Shown here in pieces: positions 21,528-32,825 of a stretch of DNA of 64,000 bases. The notes beneath the pieces were generated by a model. That model saw only the letters and a list, made by a program, of their open reading frames with translations. It made no database searches and was not told the origin of the DNA. Where the stretch lies: positions 114,346 through 178,345 of the forward strand of contig JBBHKE010001460.1 of assembly GCA_037447655.1 (NCBI GenBank). Direction: 5' to 3'. Origin of the DNA: Zygnema cylindricum. Taxonomy: Eukaryota; Streptophyta; Zygnematophyceae; Zygnematales; Zygnemataceae. The position numbers and the translations under genes were made by a program. Positions within the stretch are counted from its first letter, which is position 1; the number at the start of each line of letters is the position of its first letter.

Positions 21528-23186
21528 CTGCGATGTTTCCATGCGTTTTCCGTTAGAAAATGTGTTAAAACAAACTAATAACAAAAATGTTTTTTAACTT
21601 TTAACGTCAAAATCAGAGCGTAGAAAATCGATATCTTTGACAATTATTGTAGTGATATGAACATGAGGACATAGTAGATATGCATACCAAATGTATAAAC
21701 TTTTACAAAAAAACATACTTTACAATGAACTATATTACATAAAATACTTTTCAATTCGTCAAATCTCAGCCAATGAAGAAAACCAAACGTAAAAAACCAC
21801 CATAAAAAACCAAACATTTTCCTATGAACAAAAAACAGATATCCAAGGAAAAACCAAAAGAAGGGTAGACTCCGAGAAGAACAATCACGCAGGAAAAGAA
21901 AATGAAAACCATAGACGAAAACCAGAAAAAAATTAATAAAGAAGCCGGAAAAAAAACAATAAAAAAAAAACACTCAATCAGAAGGGGCTACCGATAAGAG
22001 CTTGCCATGAGCCCTCGTGCCACCTGGCAGCCCAGCGTTCCAGATCCCAAAATTAGGGTTTTGGTTTCGACCAATCGCGGCAAATCGAGCGACGGTAGAA
22101 CTCGCCACCTCATCAGCTTCAAATTTAGGTCGGCCGCCTCCGAGGCAAGCCTGACCAATCACAGAGTGCCACGTGCCATCAGGAAATACAAAAAGGTTCA
22201 GGAATAAAGAAAAAAATAAATACAACCAGTTGTGATGCGCATTAAAAAAGTTAGAAATAAATAAGAACATAAGAAACAGATAAAACCAAGAAAGAAAAAA
22301 AAGAAAGAAAATGAACATTGGCAAAAGGTTTATAGTTAAATACAATAGAATGAAACCAGACTGCGCTTTCGAAAACCAATTTACTGTCAAAAACCCTATT
22401 AGTAAGAAACTCTTCTTTGTCGAATTTGGGCTGATGTGAATTAGAGTGGATCTACTCAAGAAATGGACAAAAACCACAAGGATAACAGTTATTTTTGGTG
22501 TGATGTCAGCAAAACCAAAAATTAGAAGAAAAACAATGGCACCTGATTGGATCCATGGTGGGTGCCAGGTCAGCATATCGAGGACCGTATTTTCCGCGGA
22601 GATTTCGTTCCCATCCAATTGCATTCGGACAACTGTGGGGATTCGTCCAATCTGTCGCAAGATTACAACACTTATTTCGTCTTTATTGTCCATTTGTCAT
22701 TTTTGTCATTTTATCATTTTGTATAAGTTGAACAATTAGTTTTTCCAAACATCTCTCTAATGATAAAAAAACTCAAAAGAAAGGAAAAAAAAAAAACCAA
22801 AAGGGATTGGTACAGATTTTTAGACTAACGGTTTTCATTTCAACAGATTCGCTCATGAACTCAATGAGAGAAAAAATGCAAGTTTAAGTAAGAAGTAGAG
22901 GAAAAGGAAGAAGAAACCACAAAGAAAAAGGGAGAAAGTGAAAATCAAAGAGAGAGAGAAAGAGAAAGGGAACTCCCGAGTCTAAGTAGGAGAAAACAGG
23001 GAAAGAGAGGGCAAGCGAGAATACGAGAGAAAAGTAAGAAAACAAGAGAGGGAGGGAGAGGAAGACGGGGATGAAATTAGGGAAAAGGACGGGGACGAGG
23101 AGGGGGGGGAAGGGAAGAGGAAGAAGGGAGAGAGAGAGGGAGAGGGAGTGGGTGACAAAGAGGGAAAGGATGTGTTGAAAACAGAC
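21528..23186 (-). other. ATG7 interval lacking expected exon(s)
   Basis: AT-rich sequence with a C/G-richer stretch at 22000-22200. I checked the minus strand for G-A-G-T-L-G-C and for the L-x-L-K-L-M-R-W-R-x-L segment and found neither. Open frames here (for example 21974-22693) do not resemble ATG7 or any family I know. Confidence 0.55.
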
Positions 23187-23376
23187 CTTGAAGTACAGGC
23201 AAGAAGACCTCAAAACACGGAGAATGCTGCAATTCTATTCGTCCTCGTCTCTCTCTCAGACAAATCACCCGGATTTTCCGGACCTGCCAGCTGGCAACTG
23301 CCAGAGCCACTAGATTCCGAAGAGGCCATCCGGGATTGGTTGGAAGATGACAGGGATCGAAGAAAGCCAGAATTAC
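23187..23376 (-). pseudogene. ATG7: ATG7 exon, N-terminal domain (fragment)
   Basis: After a TTTTTTGCAG acceptor the exon reads 'VILAFFDPCHLPTNPGW' then 'PLRNLVALAVASW' and 'VICLRERRGRIEL'. This matches the ATG7 N-terminal-domain core F-x-D-P-x-x-L-x-x-N-P-G-W-P-L-R-N and C-x-R-E-x-R-G. It ends with CAAG before GTCTGT (phase 1). Upstream are CT/GGGG simple repeats and then a copia fragment, so earlier exons are not in this window. With the missing E1 exon this supports a broken gene. Confidence 0.85.
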
Positions 23377-23559
23377 CTGCAAAAAAAAGGGGGGGGGGAG
23401 TCGAGAGAGAAAAAGAAAAAGAATGGAGAAACAGAGAGAGAAAGGGAGAGTGATTGAGATAAGAGTCAGGAAAGTGATAGTTTATCAACTATGGAATGGT
23501 TGAAGGAAATGAGGGAAAAACCGGTGTTCAAATCAGCCTCAAACTGGGGATAAAATAAA

Positions 23560-23796
23560 TAAATAAACAATAACGTCCCCTCTCCCTCCCTCTCCCTCTC
23601 CCTCTCCCCCGCCCCTTCCTCCCCCCCTCCCTGCCTCTGCCTCTCCCTCTCCCTCTCCCTCCTCCCTCATCTCCCTTTCTCCTCTGCCTCTCCTCTCCCT
23701 CTCCCTCTCCCTCTTCCTCTCCCCCTCCCTCACCCTCTACCTCTCCCTCTCCCCCTCTGCCTCTCCCTCTCCCTCCCCCTCCCCCCCCCCCCCCCT
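23560..23796 (+). repeat. (CCCTCT)n simple repeat ending in a C-tract
   Basis: A CTCCCTCT-rich run finishes in about 14 consecutive C at 23782-23796, right where a copia pol fragment begins. Confidence 0.9.
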
Positions 23797-23925
23797 ACCA
23801 ATCCACCACACGGTCTCTGACTCTTACTCTCTCTCCCCCATAAATCCCGTTGCTTCCCCGTATGTCATTCCGCCATCCTCTCTCGCGGCTCCCTCTACTG
23901 ATGCTCCCTTCGCCATCCGCTGGAG
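23797..23925 (+). mobile_element. 129-bp fragment of an element A-like pol
   Basis: Nearly identical to element A at about 16228-16357 (the linker between integrase and RT), with only a few differences. It starts after the C-tract and stops exactly at the outer end of element D. It is a pure fragment without LTR or motif. Confidence 0.85.
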
Positions 23926-25274
23926 TGTTGAAGGTCATGGGCATTAAGACTCGGCTGTGATCCATTCCCACTAGGAGTCACACTTGCACCAGTAGGAGCA
24001 CGTGGAGCACTAGGGCTAATAGGAGCACTTGCAATAGGAGCTGAGCCATTATTGTTGTAATGAGGCAGCTGGTGTCACAGAAGAAGTAGAAGAATCACCA
24101 GCAGTTGCCATAATAATAACACAGGCACACAGAAGGAAACTCTCACTATAAACCCGAAGGAAACTCTCACGATAAACCCGCAGACTACTGACTTCACAAT
24201 GAAGTCTCAATCAAACCAGACACACCATAGGTCTGCAAATTTGCCAAAGTAAAGACAATAACATAAAGAACCCACATGCAGAATTTCAAACAGTTCTGCC
24301 AAAAGATCACAATGATCTTTATAATTGATAAACCCCAAAAACTGCTTCACAGTTTTTGCATACAAGGAATTCTTGCCTACAAGAGTAATCTAAGTCCTAT
24401 ATATATAAGTGAGTCAACTAGAACCCTAAACCCTAACAGACGGAAATATTTACATCAAACTTAAATCTGACTGCCGCCAAAATGATAAGTACCTGAAATG
24501 ACTGCGCAGTCAATATTTCACTTCCAAAATGACGGCTGACTTTGTCCGCCGTCTCACAGACTGACACGTGTCCTTGGAGTGTACCAAGCCTGTGTACTCC
24601 TTTCGGAGTTACACACCACACTAACACTTGTCTACTATAATTCAGTCTGTACACAAAAGTGACTAAGTTCTTAATCTCTTTCTCACACACTAGATATAGA
24701 GAGTACTAGAGGTTTCCAAAACAACAATTATCAGACATGTTAGCGGAAGCAAACCCAAAGAGAAATGCCTAAAAGACTAGATCTATAGTGTAAGATATGT
24801 AACTCCTAACGAAAGAGGTCTTTCAACCAAACAAACATGTACTACAAGCAAATTAGAGACAATAGAGCATAAAACACCTTAAACTGCACTCAGTGCTCTC
24901 ATTTCCTTAACTCTTGTGTAGAATGTACATTCTGTATAGATTTGATCAATCCTAATTGAACTAAATACTCAAAAGATCTAGAAAACATCTAAAACGTATG
25001 TACAGGGTTCACCAGACAACCTACTAACAAAAATCTAAGTGTTTGGACCAGAATTGTCCACTAACAATATCTGTACCCTAAAAATCCGGGTGATTTTTAT
25101 CACGTCTACATTCATTGGCGGCCCTACACACTAATTTACTTAAAGATAACTATTCGGGTAGATACTACAAAAAATCCACACTAAATTTGGTCAATATTAA
25201 ACAGTTGGTATTCCAGAAATATTCTAAGTCCTAGACTCAAATTTCTAAGGCTAACAAAAGCTTACTTTTCAATA
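23926..25274 (-). repeat. Element D 3' LTR, interrupted by solo LTR K
   Basis: Two pieces, 23926-24052 and 24727-25274, together give an LTR of about 675-690 bp matching 29409-30098. The first piece carries the gag N-terminal codons seen in the 5' copy. Confidence 0.85.
24053..24726 (-). mobile_element. Solo LTR of family K, TSD ATTAT
   Basis: 674 bp with ends TGTTGT...ACAACA, flanked by ATTAT at 24048-24052 and 24727-24731. Read on the minus strand it has a TATATATA box near 24400, paired hairpin segments (GACTTCACAATGAAGTC, AGATCACAATGATCT) and, at the end, an ATG (24111-24109) opening 'MATAGDSSTSSVTPAASLQ' up to the terminal ACAACA. That peptide resembles copia Gag N-termini, so this LTR also seems to contain the gag start. 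No internal region is present. Confidence 0.85.
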
Positions 25275-25295
25275 CTCCCCTTAAGCTTAGAAGAC

Positions 25296-25807
25296 TTACT
25301 CACTTAGACCACATGTTTTTCCACAATACTCCAACTTAGGAGATGGAAGGGCTTTTGTCAACATGTTTGCAACCATTTTCTCATCAGGCAAATAGCAAAG
25401 TTTGACAACTTTTGCAAATACTTTCTCTCGTACCAAACGTAGCCGAATGTCTATATGCTTACTCTTAAAATGGTGACTTGGGTTTGTAGCCACAAAAATG
25501 GCTGCCTGATTGTCGCGCCACATTATTTGTGTCCCGTGTTGTGTAAAACCCAATTTTTAAAGAAATGCCTTAATCTATAGCAGCTCTTTCAAAGCTGCAC
25601 TCGCAGCCATGTATTCGGCTTCCATAGTCGATTGTGCCGTGACCTTTTCAAGTTTACTACTCCAACTACAAGTTCCACTTCCAATCTGAATGACATACCC
25701 AGTTGTAGATTTCCTACTAGGCACATCACCATAGCTAGCATCACTCCAAATATTAATGCTAACCTTGTCCCCTCCCAAAGTAAGCCATAGATTTTTAGTC
25801 CCAACAA
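25296..25807 (-). pseudogene. Element D RNase H
   Basis: Frames at 25575-25807 and 25296-25553 carry 'SDASYGDVPSRKSTTGYV', 'STMEAEYMAASAALKELL', 'HFKSKHIDIRLRLVREKV' and 'DMLTKALPSPKLEY'-type motifs. A break near 25555 separates them. RNase H removes the RNA template during reverse transcription. Confidence 0.85.
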
Positions 25808-25847
25808 GATATCTTAAGACCCTTTTTGCTGCCTCCCAATCTCTCTT

Positions 25848-26800
25848 TCATGGATTTTGTAGACTTCTACTCAATACACCAACGGTTGCAGCTATATCGG
25901 GCCTAGTGCAATTCATGAAGTAAATCAGACTTCCTACTACTTGTCTGTAGGGTACTTGGGACATAAATTTTTGCTCTTTTGCACTGAGTTCCTCATCTAT
26001 TATGACTCCAAACTCATGCTCCATTCCTTCAAGTTTTTGCTTATACTCCATAGGAGTTGCACAACCTTTGGCATCAGCCAAGCCAAATTTTTCCAACATG
26101 TTTCCTATCGCTTCTTTTTGAGTTAGCCTAATGATTTTCTTTTCTCTATCTCTTTCAACTTGTATTCCAAGAATGTATTTAGCCTCACCCAAATCCTTCA
26201 TTTCAAATTTTGAATTAAGAGCGTGTTTTACTCTAGCAATTCCTTCTTTGTTCCTACTAATTAGCAGCAAATCATCAACATACACAGCAATGAATATCAC
26301 CTCATCAGGATTATCACCACACATCACATATACTGAATGATCTGAACTAATTCTAGTAAATCCTAATCTTGTCAAGAACTCATCTAACTTTCGGTTCCAT
26401 TGCCTAGGGGCCTGTTTTAGGCCATACAAAGATTTTAAAAGTCTGCACACAAGATTTTCTTTTCCTGCTTCCTCATAACCCTCTGGCTGCTTCATATAAA
26501 TGACCTCATCTAAATCACCATGCAAAAATGCAGTTTTGACATCTATTTGGTGGATGTCAAAATCCTCTATAGCAGCTAATGTAAGTAAGATGCGTACAGA
26601 TGGAAACCTTACAACCAGTGAAAAAGTTTCTTCATAATGTATCCCCTCTTTTTAATTATACCCCTTAGCAACCAAGCGAGCCTTATACCTGTCTAGGTAT
26701 GATCTGGGTTTAATTTTAATTTAAACACCCATTTACTTCTAATAGCCTTTCTTCCAAGGGAAGTTCCACTAGATCCCATGTTTGGGTCTCCATGATAGAC
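25848..26800 (-). pseudogene. Element D reverse transcriptase
   Basis: The ORF 25848-26525 holds '[16 protein letters not shown]', 'VIFIAVYVDDLLLIS' (catalytic Y-V-D-D) and 'DLGEAKYILGIQVERD'. The upstream part (W-V-F-K-x-K to '[12 protein letters not shown]'-like) continues to about 26800 with in-frame stops and shifts. The catalytic core is intact but the polyprotein is not. Confidence 0.88.
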
Positions 26801-26889
26801 TTCATTTTTTCATTGACCGCTTCCACCCAGTGTTCCCTTTCGTTACTCGAAAAAGCTTTTGTCAACGTTAGAGGCTTTTCTATGTGTGC

Positions 26890-28123
26890 TCAGTGAGCAA
26901 AGGCTGCATTTTCTCCCCTGAGTCGCGCACTTCGCCTAACTCCACGTGGAAATTCTGTCGCTAGTATAGATGGTTGGGTCCTTCTCCTTGATACATGTGA
27001 TCCTTCTTGTGATTCAGTTTCAGCTTGAGGTAGAGGAGAGTCTACAACTCTTTCGGGAATAACACTTCTTGTTTCTGGTGGAGAATATGATTGCAAGTCA
27101 CTTTGGGCTAATGTAGATGCATTTTTTATATTTTTCTTGAAAAACATGGATTTTCCTCTAAAAAGATATAATCAACACTTCTATCTTTCTTCTCATCCAT
27201 ACGCTCATTAAATACATCTACTCTTTTTCCTTCATCCTTCACAATAATGTTTCTGGCAACCACAACTTTATTTCTCTTAGTGTCATACACTCTATAACCT
27301 TTGGCATGATCATCATACCTTAGAAATAACCCTGGTATACCTTTTAGTTATAGCTCCTATTTCTGCGGATCATTATCTAGCATAAAAACCTTACTTCCAA
27401 AAACCTTGAAGTGACTTACATCTGGTTTGTGTCCAGTCCACATTTCATAGGGAGTTTTATCTTTTACAGCTCTAGTTTCTAACCTGTTTCTCACATAAGC
27501 TGCACAATTCATAGCCTCTGCCCAAAACTTGTAATCTATGTCTATATCAGCCATCATTGTCTTAGCACACTCTGATATAGTCGTATTCATCCTCTCAGAA
27601 ACACCGTTTTGTTTCGGAGATTAAAGAACGGTAAGCTGACGTGAGATTCCATGCAATTTTAAGAATTCTACAAACTCATTAGAAAGTACTCCCCTTTATT
27701 ATCAGATCTGAACCCTGCTATCTTTTTCTTATGTAGATTTTCAACCCAAGCCTTATACTCTTTAAATTTTGCAAAGACTTCATCCTTACTTTTCAAAAAA
27801 TAAACTGTAGTAAACCTACTATAGTCATCCGTAAAAGTAAGCATAAACTTAACCCCTTTCACAAATGCGTATCTAGATGGCCCCCTTACATCTGAATAAA
27901 TTAGTTCTAACACCCTGCTACTTCTATGATCAGTTTGCGAAGGGAAAGACAACTTATGGATTTTTCCCATTGCACAACCATCACATACATTTGATGCTGG
28001 TTTTTGACTAATTTTTACACCATCCACCATTTTTTGATTTACCATCTTTTCTAATATATCATAATTCACATGTCCTAAACGTTTATGCCATAAATCACAA
28101 TCACTGATTACATTTGAGAACAT
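26890..28123 (-). pseudogene. Element D integrase and linker
   Basis: 27668-28123 has 'LWHKRLGHVNYDILEKM' and 'CDGCAMGKIHKL' (HHCC finger), then 'LIYSDVRGPSRYAFVKG' and 'SDNKGEYF', in which Gly of the D-N-G-G-E-Y motif is Lys. 27357-27590 gives 'ISECAKTMMADIDIDYKF' and 'TPYEMWTGHKPDVSHFKV'. 26890-27147 is the proline/serine-rich linker before RT. Frames are broken between pieces. Confidence 0.85.
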
Positions 28124-28153
28124 AACATCATTGTCATTATCATTTGCAAGACT

Positions 28154-28744
28154 CTATCGATACAAATTGTTTCCACCAGCAAATCCCTCTGCAGCTATTT
28201 TCCCATTCTTAATAACTGTTTTTTTCCCATTCTCAGATATAGTTATAAAACCTTTCTTTTCTCCCACTGACTTAGAGAAAAAGTTTTTTTTAAAAGCTGG
28301 GACATGCAACACATCTTCTAAGACCCTTTTCACAGGTTTACCCTCTACATTCAACATAAGTGACACCCTCCTCTTTGCTTTCGACTTAACAAAGGTATTA
28401 TCACTAAAATACATTTTGACAAAAGAGGTAGGTTGAATACTCTCAAAGAGATGGCGATTGCGGCACATGTTTGTAGATGCACCCGAGTCTATAATCCATT
28501 CTTCTTCCTCCACGCTTTGTGTTGCTTGTGCCATCGCAAAGTATTTTTTGTCGCTATTATCGGGAAAGCTGCTCACATGCTCTTCTTGATACGTGTTGGA
28601 AAATGCTGTTGGGCGTCCATTTGACGTAGATGGAACTCGGCTTTCGTCCCAACCAGAGCGAAAATTTCCCGTCGCTTTAGCTCTCTTGTAGGCATGACAC
28701 ATCCTGAAAACATGGCTTTTTTCATCACAGTAATAGCATGTCAA
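28154..28744 (-). pseudogene. Element D zinc knuckle and protease
   Basis: The frame begins with the CCHC knuckle C-YY-C-DEKS-H-VFRM-C and continues to 'EEEEWIIDSGASTNMC' (aspartic protease D-S-G) and 'VLHVPAFKKNFFSKSVG'. Length and order are as in intact copia. Element E lacks the protease part. Confidence 0.88.
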
Positions 28745-28921
28745 AGGTGACTTTCTAGGACCACTACCTCTACCACGGCCACTACCACTACCACTGCCAA
28801 TCTTAGAGTCTGAAAATTGGTTAGCTAGTGCCTGAACGGACTTACAAGTACCTTTTTGTATAATATGGTTAGCTTCTTCGCTCCAAATAAACTGTATTGC
28901 TAATGCTATGTTCCACTGACG

Positions 28922-29542
28922 CTATGGAAGAGCCCTAAGCCTATCCATGGCTCCCTTATATTCATCGGGTAAAGTTCTCATCAATAACATAGACTGCTGA
29001 GGTGGTGAAAAGTCCCCACGTGCACTTGTACTCTGAAGGAACAACCTTTTCATATCATGACAATGATCTGACATACTGCCTCTTGAATACTTAAATTCAA
29101 AGATATGAGTGGCTATGTTAGTCTGCACGGTAACATCTAGCTGAACATACATAGCACATACGCTAAACCAAACTTCACAAGTTTTCTTCAAATCAATATA
29201 CGACATTACCGAATCTTTTGTCATTGCTTGTTTCAAGACATTGAGGCAGTGGAGATTCTTCTTTCTCCAATCCGGTTCCGTCTCCTCGGCAGTTCTTTCC
29301 ACAATGGGTGACAAGTCTCTCTCCTCGAAATATGAGCTCAGCATATCTTCCCAATATAAGAAGTCAGTTCCATAAAAAATAGGCAATTTGGGCGGTGGGC
29401 TCATAACCTGTTGAAGGTCATGGGCATTAAGACTCGGCTCTGATCCACTCCCACTAGGAGTCACACTTGCACCAGCAGGAGCAGGTGGAGCACTAGGGCT
29501 AATAGGAGCACTTGCAATAGGAGCTGAGCCATTATCAGACAT
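28922..29542 (-). CDS. Element D gag, starting within the 5' LTR
   Basis: 206-residue ORF. The first ~44 residues ('MSDNGSAPIASAPISPSA', Pro/Ala/Ser rich) lie inside the 5' LTR. The frame crosses the LTR end into 'MSPPPKLPIFYGTDFLYW', the usual copia Gag start region, then 'SPPQQSMLLMRTLPDEYK'. Gag packages element RNA in virus-like particles. The frame stops at 28922; in element E the homologous segment runs about 40 residues further before the knuckle. Confidence 0.85.
   Translation of the reverse strand: MSDNGSAPIASAPISPSAPPAPAGASVTPSGSGSEPSLNAHDLQQVMSPPPKLPIFYGTDFLYWEDMLSSYFEERDLSPIVERTAEETEPDWRKKNLHCLNVLKQAMTKDSVMSYIDLKKTCEVWFSVCAMYVQLDVTVQTNIATHIFEFKYSRGSMSDHCHDMKRLFLQSTSARGDFSPPQQSMLLMRTLPDEYKGAMDRLRALP
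29394..29408 (-). promoter_or_regulatory. Candidate primer-binding site of element D
   Basis: On the minus strand GGTTATGAGCCCACC begins at the first base after the LTR. It matches the complement of the initiator tRNA-Met anticodon arm at 14 of 15 positions (A for G at position 8). It is coding within gag. Confidence 0.65.
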
Positions 29543-30098
29543 GTTAGCGGAAGCAAACCCAAAGAGAAATGCCTAAAAGACTAAATCTATAGTGTAAGAT
29601 ATGTAACTCCAAACGAAAGAGGTCTTTCAACCAAACAAACATGTACTACAAGCAAATTAAAGACAATAGAGCATAAAACACCTTAAACTGTACTCAGTGC
29701 TCTCATTTCCTTAATTCTTGTGTAGAATGTACATTCTGTATTGAATTGATCAATCCTAATTGAACTAAATACTCAAAAGATCTAGAAAACATCTAAAAGA
29801 TCTAGAAAACATCTAAAACGTATGTACATGGTTCACCAAACACCCTACTGACAAAAATCTTAGTGTTTGGACCAGAATATTCCACTAACAATATCCATAC
29901 CCTTAAAATGCGGGTGATTCTTATCACGTCTACATTCATTGGCCGCCCTACACGCTAATTAACTTAAAGATATCAATTCATGTAGATACTACAAAAAATC
30001 CACACTAAATTTGGTCAATATTGAACAGCTGGTATTCTAAAAATATTCTAAGTCCTAGACTCAAATTTCTAAGACTTACTAAAGCTTACCTTTCAATA
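29409..30098 (-). repeat. Element D 5' LTR
   Basis: 690 bp, TATTGAAAGG...CTTCAACA on the minus strand. It matches the D 3' LTR, solo LTR G and the LTRs of E and H. A GATCTAGAAAACATCTAAAA unit occurs twice in it. Confidence 0.88.
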
Positions 30099-32825
30099 CA
30101 GTTCTTGTTATCGCTAACAGTGTGTTTAATTTAGGTAACAATTGGTGTTATCGCTAACAGTTTGTGAAATTCGGGTAGCAATTCTTGTTATCGCTAATTG
30201 TTTGTGTAAATTAGGTAACAATTCTTGTTATCGCTAACAGTGTGTAATTTAGGTAATAACAGTTTGTGTAATTTGGGTAACAATTCCTGTTATCGCTAAT
30301 TGTTTCTGTAATTTAGGTAACAATTCTTGTTATCGCTAATAGTTTGTGTAATTTAGGTATCATTTCGTGTTATCGCTAACTGTTTTTGTAATTTAGGTAA
30401 CAATTCTTGTTATCGCTAACTGTTTGTGTAATTTAGGTAACAATTCATGTTATCGCTAATTGTTTGTGTAATTTAGGTAAAAATTCTTAATATCGCTAAC
30501 TGTTTGTGGAATTTAGGTAAGAATTATTGTTATCGCTAACAGTTTGTGTAAATTAGGTAACAATACCTTTTATCGCTAACTGTTTGTGTAATTTAGGTAA
30601 CAATTATTGTTATCGCTAACAATTTGTGTAATATTGGTAACAAAACCTGTTATCACTAACTATGTCTGTAATTTAGGTAACAATTCTTGTTATTGCTAAC
30701 TGTTTGTGTAATTTAGGTAACAATTCTTGTTATCGCTAACAGTATGTGTAATTTAGGTAATAATTCCTATTAACGCTACCTCTTTGTGTAATTTAGGTAA
30801 CAATTTTTGTTATCGCTAACAGTTTGTGTAATTTAGTTAACAATTAATGTTATCGCTAACTATTTGTGTAATTTAGGTAATAATTCTTGTTATCGCTAAC
30901 TGTTTATGTAATTTAGGTAACGATTCCTGTTTGTGCTAACAGTTTGTGTAAGTTAGGTAACAATTTTTGTTATCGCTAACTGAATCTATAGATTAGGTAA
31001 CAATCTTATTACCGCTAACCGTTTGTGTCAATTAGATAAAAATTCTTGTTAGCGCTAACAGTTTGTGTAAGTTAGATAACATTTTCGTTAGCGCTAACTA
31101 TTTCTATAATTGTGGTAACAATTCGCGTTATCGCTATTGTTTGTGTAATTTAGGTAATAATTCTTGTTATCGCTAACAATTTGTGGAAGTTAGATAACAA
31201 TTCATGTTAGCGTTACAATTTGTGTAAGTTAGGTAACAATTCTTGTTTTCGCTAACTGTTTGTGTAAATTGGGTAACAATTCATGTTATCTCTAATACTT
31301 TGTGTAATTTAAAACAATTCCTGTAATCGCTAACAATTTGTCTTAGTTAGGTAACGATTCTTGTTAACACTGACAGATTTTGTAAGTTAGATAACAATTT
31401 ATGTTTTCGCTAACTGTTTGTGTAGTTTATGATACAAATTTTGTTACAACTAATTGTTTTTGTAATTTAGGTAACAATTCTTGTTATCGTTAACAGTTTG
31501 TGTAAGTTAGGTAACAATTCCTATTATAGCTAATAGTTTGTGTAAGTTAGGTAACCATTTTTGTTAGCGCTAACAGTTTATGTAAGTTAGATAACAATTC
31601 GTGTTAACGCAAACAGTTTGTGTAATTTAGGTAACAATTCCTGTTAGCGCTAACAGTTTGTGTAAGTTAGATAACATTTTCGTTAGCACTAACTGTTTGT
31701 GTAATTTATGGAACAATTCTTGTTATCACTAACTGTTTGTGTAATTTAGGGAACAATTCCTGTTATCGCTAACTGCTTCTATAATTTTGGTAACAACTCT
31801 TGTTATCGCTAACAGTTTGTGTAAGTTAGACAACAAGTGTTAGCGCTAACACTTTGTGTTAGTTAGGTAACAATTCTTTATCGCTAAAGTTTGTGTATGT
31901 TAGGTAACCATTCATGGTAGCGCTAACAATTTGTGAAAGTTTGATAACAATTCATGTAAGCGCTAACAGTTTCTTTATTTTAGGTAACAATTTTTCTTAT
32001 CGCTAATTGTTTGTGTAACTTAAATAAAAATTCTTGTTATCGCAAATAGTTTGTGTAATTTAGATAAAATTCCCATTATCGCTAAGAGTTTCAGTAATTT
32101 ACGTAACAGTTCTTGTTATCGCTAACTATTTGTGTAATTTAGGAAACAAATTCTTGATATCGCTAACAGTTTTTGTAATTTAGATAACAATTTCTGTAAT
32201 TGGTAACTGTTTGTGTAATTTAGGTAAAAATTCTTGTTATCGCTAACTGTTTGTGTAATTTACGTATCAATTCTTGTTATCGCTAACTGTTTGTGTAATT
32301 TAGGTAACAATTATTGTTATCGCTAATTGTTTGTGAAATTTAGCTAACAATTCTTGTTATCCCTAACAATTTGTATAATTTAGGTAATAATTCGTGTTAT
32401 CGCTAACTGTTTGTGTAATTTAGGTGGCAATTCTTGTTAAAGCTAACATTTTGTGTAATTTAGGTAACAATTTCTGTTATCACTAACTGTTTTCTATAAT
32501 TTAGGAAACAATTCTTGTTTCCGCTAACAATTTGTGTAATTTAGGTGACAATTCGAGTTATCGCTAACTGTTTGTGTAATTTAGGTAACAATTCTTGATA
32601 TCGCTAACAATTTGTGTAATTAAGGTAGCAATTCTTGTTATCGCTAACAGTTTGTGTAATTTAGGTAACAATTCCTTTTATCGCTAACTGTTTGTGTAAT
32701 TTAGGTAGCAATTATTGTTATCGCTAACAGTTTATGTAATTTAGGTAACAATTCCTGTTACCGCTAACAGTTTGTGTAATTAAGGTAACTATTTCTGTTA
32801 TCGCTAACTTTTTGTGTAATTTAGG
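30099..32825 (+). repeat. Satellite array, ~40-bp monomer, ~68 copies
   Basis: The monomer is close to GTTATCGCTAACTGTTTGTG plus TAATTTAGGTAACAATTCTT. GTTA-TCGC-TAAC is an inverted repeat, and many monomers near 31040-31930 have the perfect palindrome GTTAGCGCTAAC. Divergence between units is moderate and gives local variants (AAGTTAGGT/AATTTAGGT). The array ends exactly at LTR termini on both sides (element D left, element H right). No ORF of note. Confidence 0.95.

Larger units (their letters stand above)
23926..30098 (-). mobile_element. Ty1/copia element D, nearly full length
   Basis: Minus-strand copia element. 5' LTR at 29409-30098, primer site at 29394-29408, gag, protease, integrase, RT and RNase H leftward to 25296, purine tract near 25275-25288, and 3' LTR at 23926-25274 (enlarged by a 674-bp solo LTR). 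LTRs start TATTGAAA and end CTTCAACA. Flanks are TGGAG (left) and CAGTT (right), so no TSD. The right flank is satellite and the left is an element A fragment, which suggests a rearrangement after insertion. Confidence 0.9.

Noticed and set aside
21974-22693. 240-codon minus ORF as a missing ATG7 exon
   Set aside because: It has no G-x-G-x-x-G loop or other ATG7 motif and no coherent splice sites; most of it is low-complexity Phe/Leu.
24424-24440. Interstitial telomere repeat (ACCCTAAACCCTAAC)
   Set aside because: Only about two units, inside a solo LTR; expected by chance in AT-rich plant DNA.
30099-32825. CRISPR-like spacing of palindromic repeats
   Set aside because: The period is ~40 bp with no unique spacers; the whole unit repeats and diverges gradually, as in plant satellite DNA.
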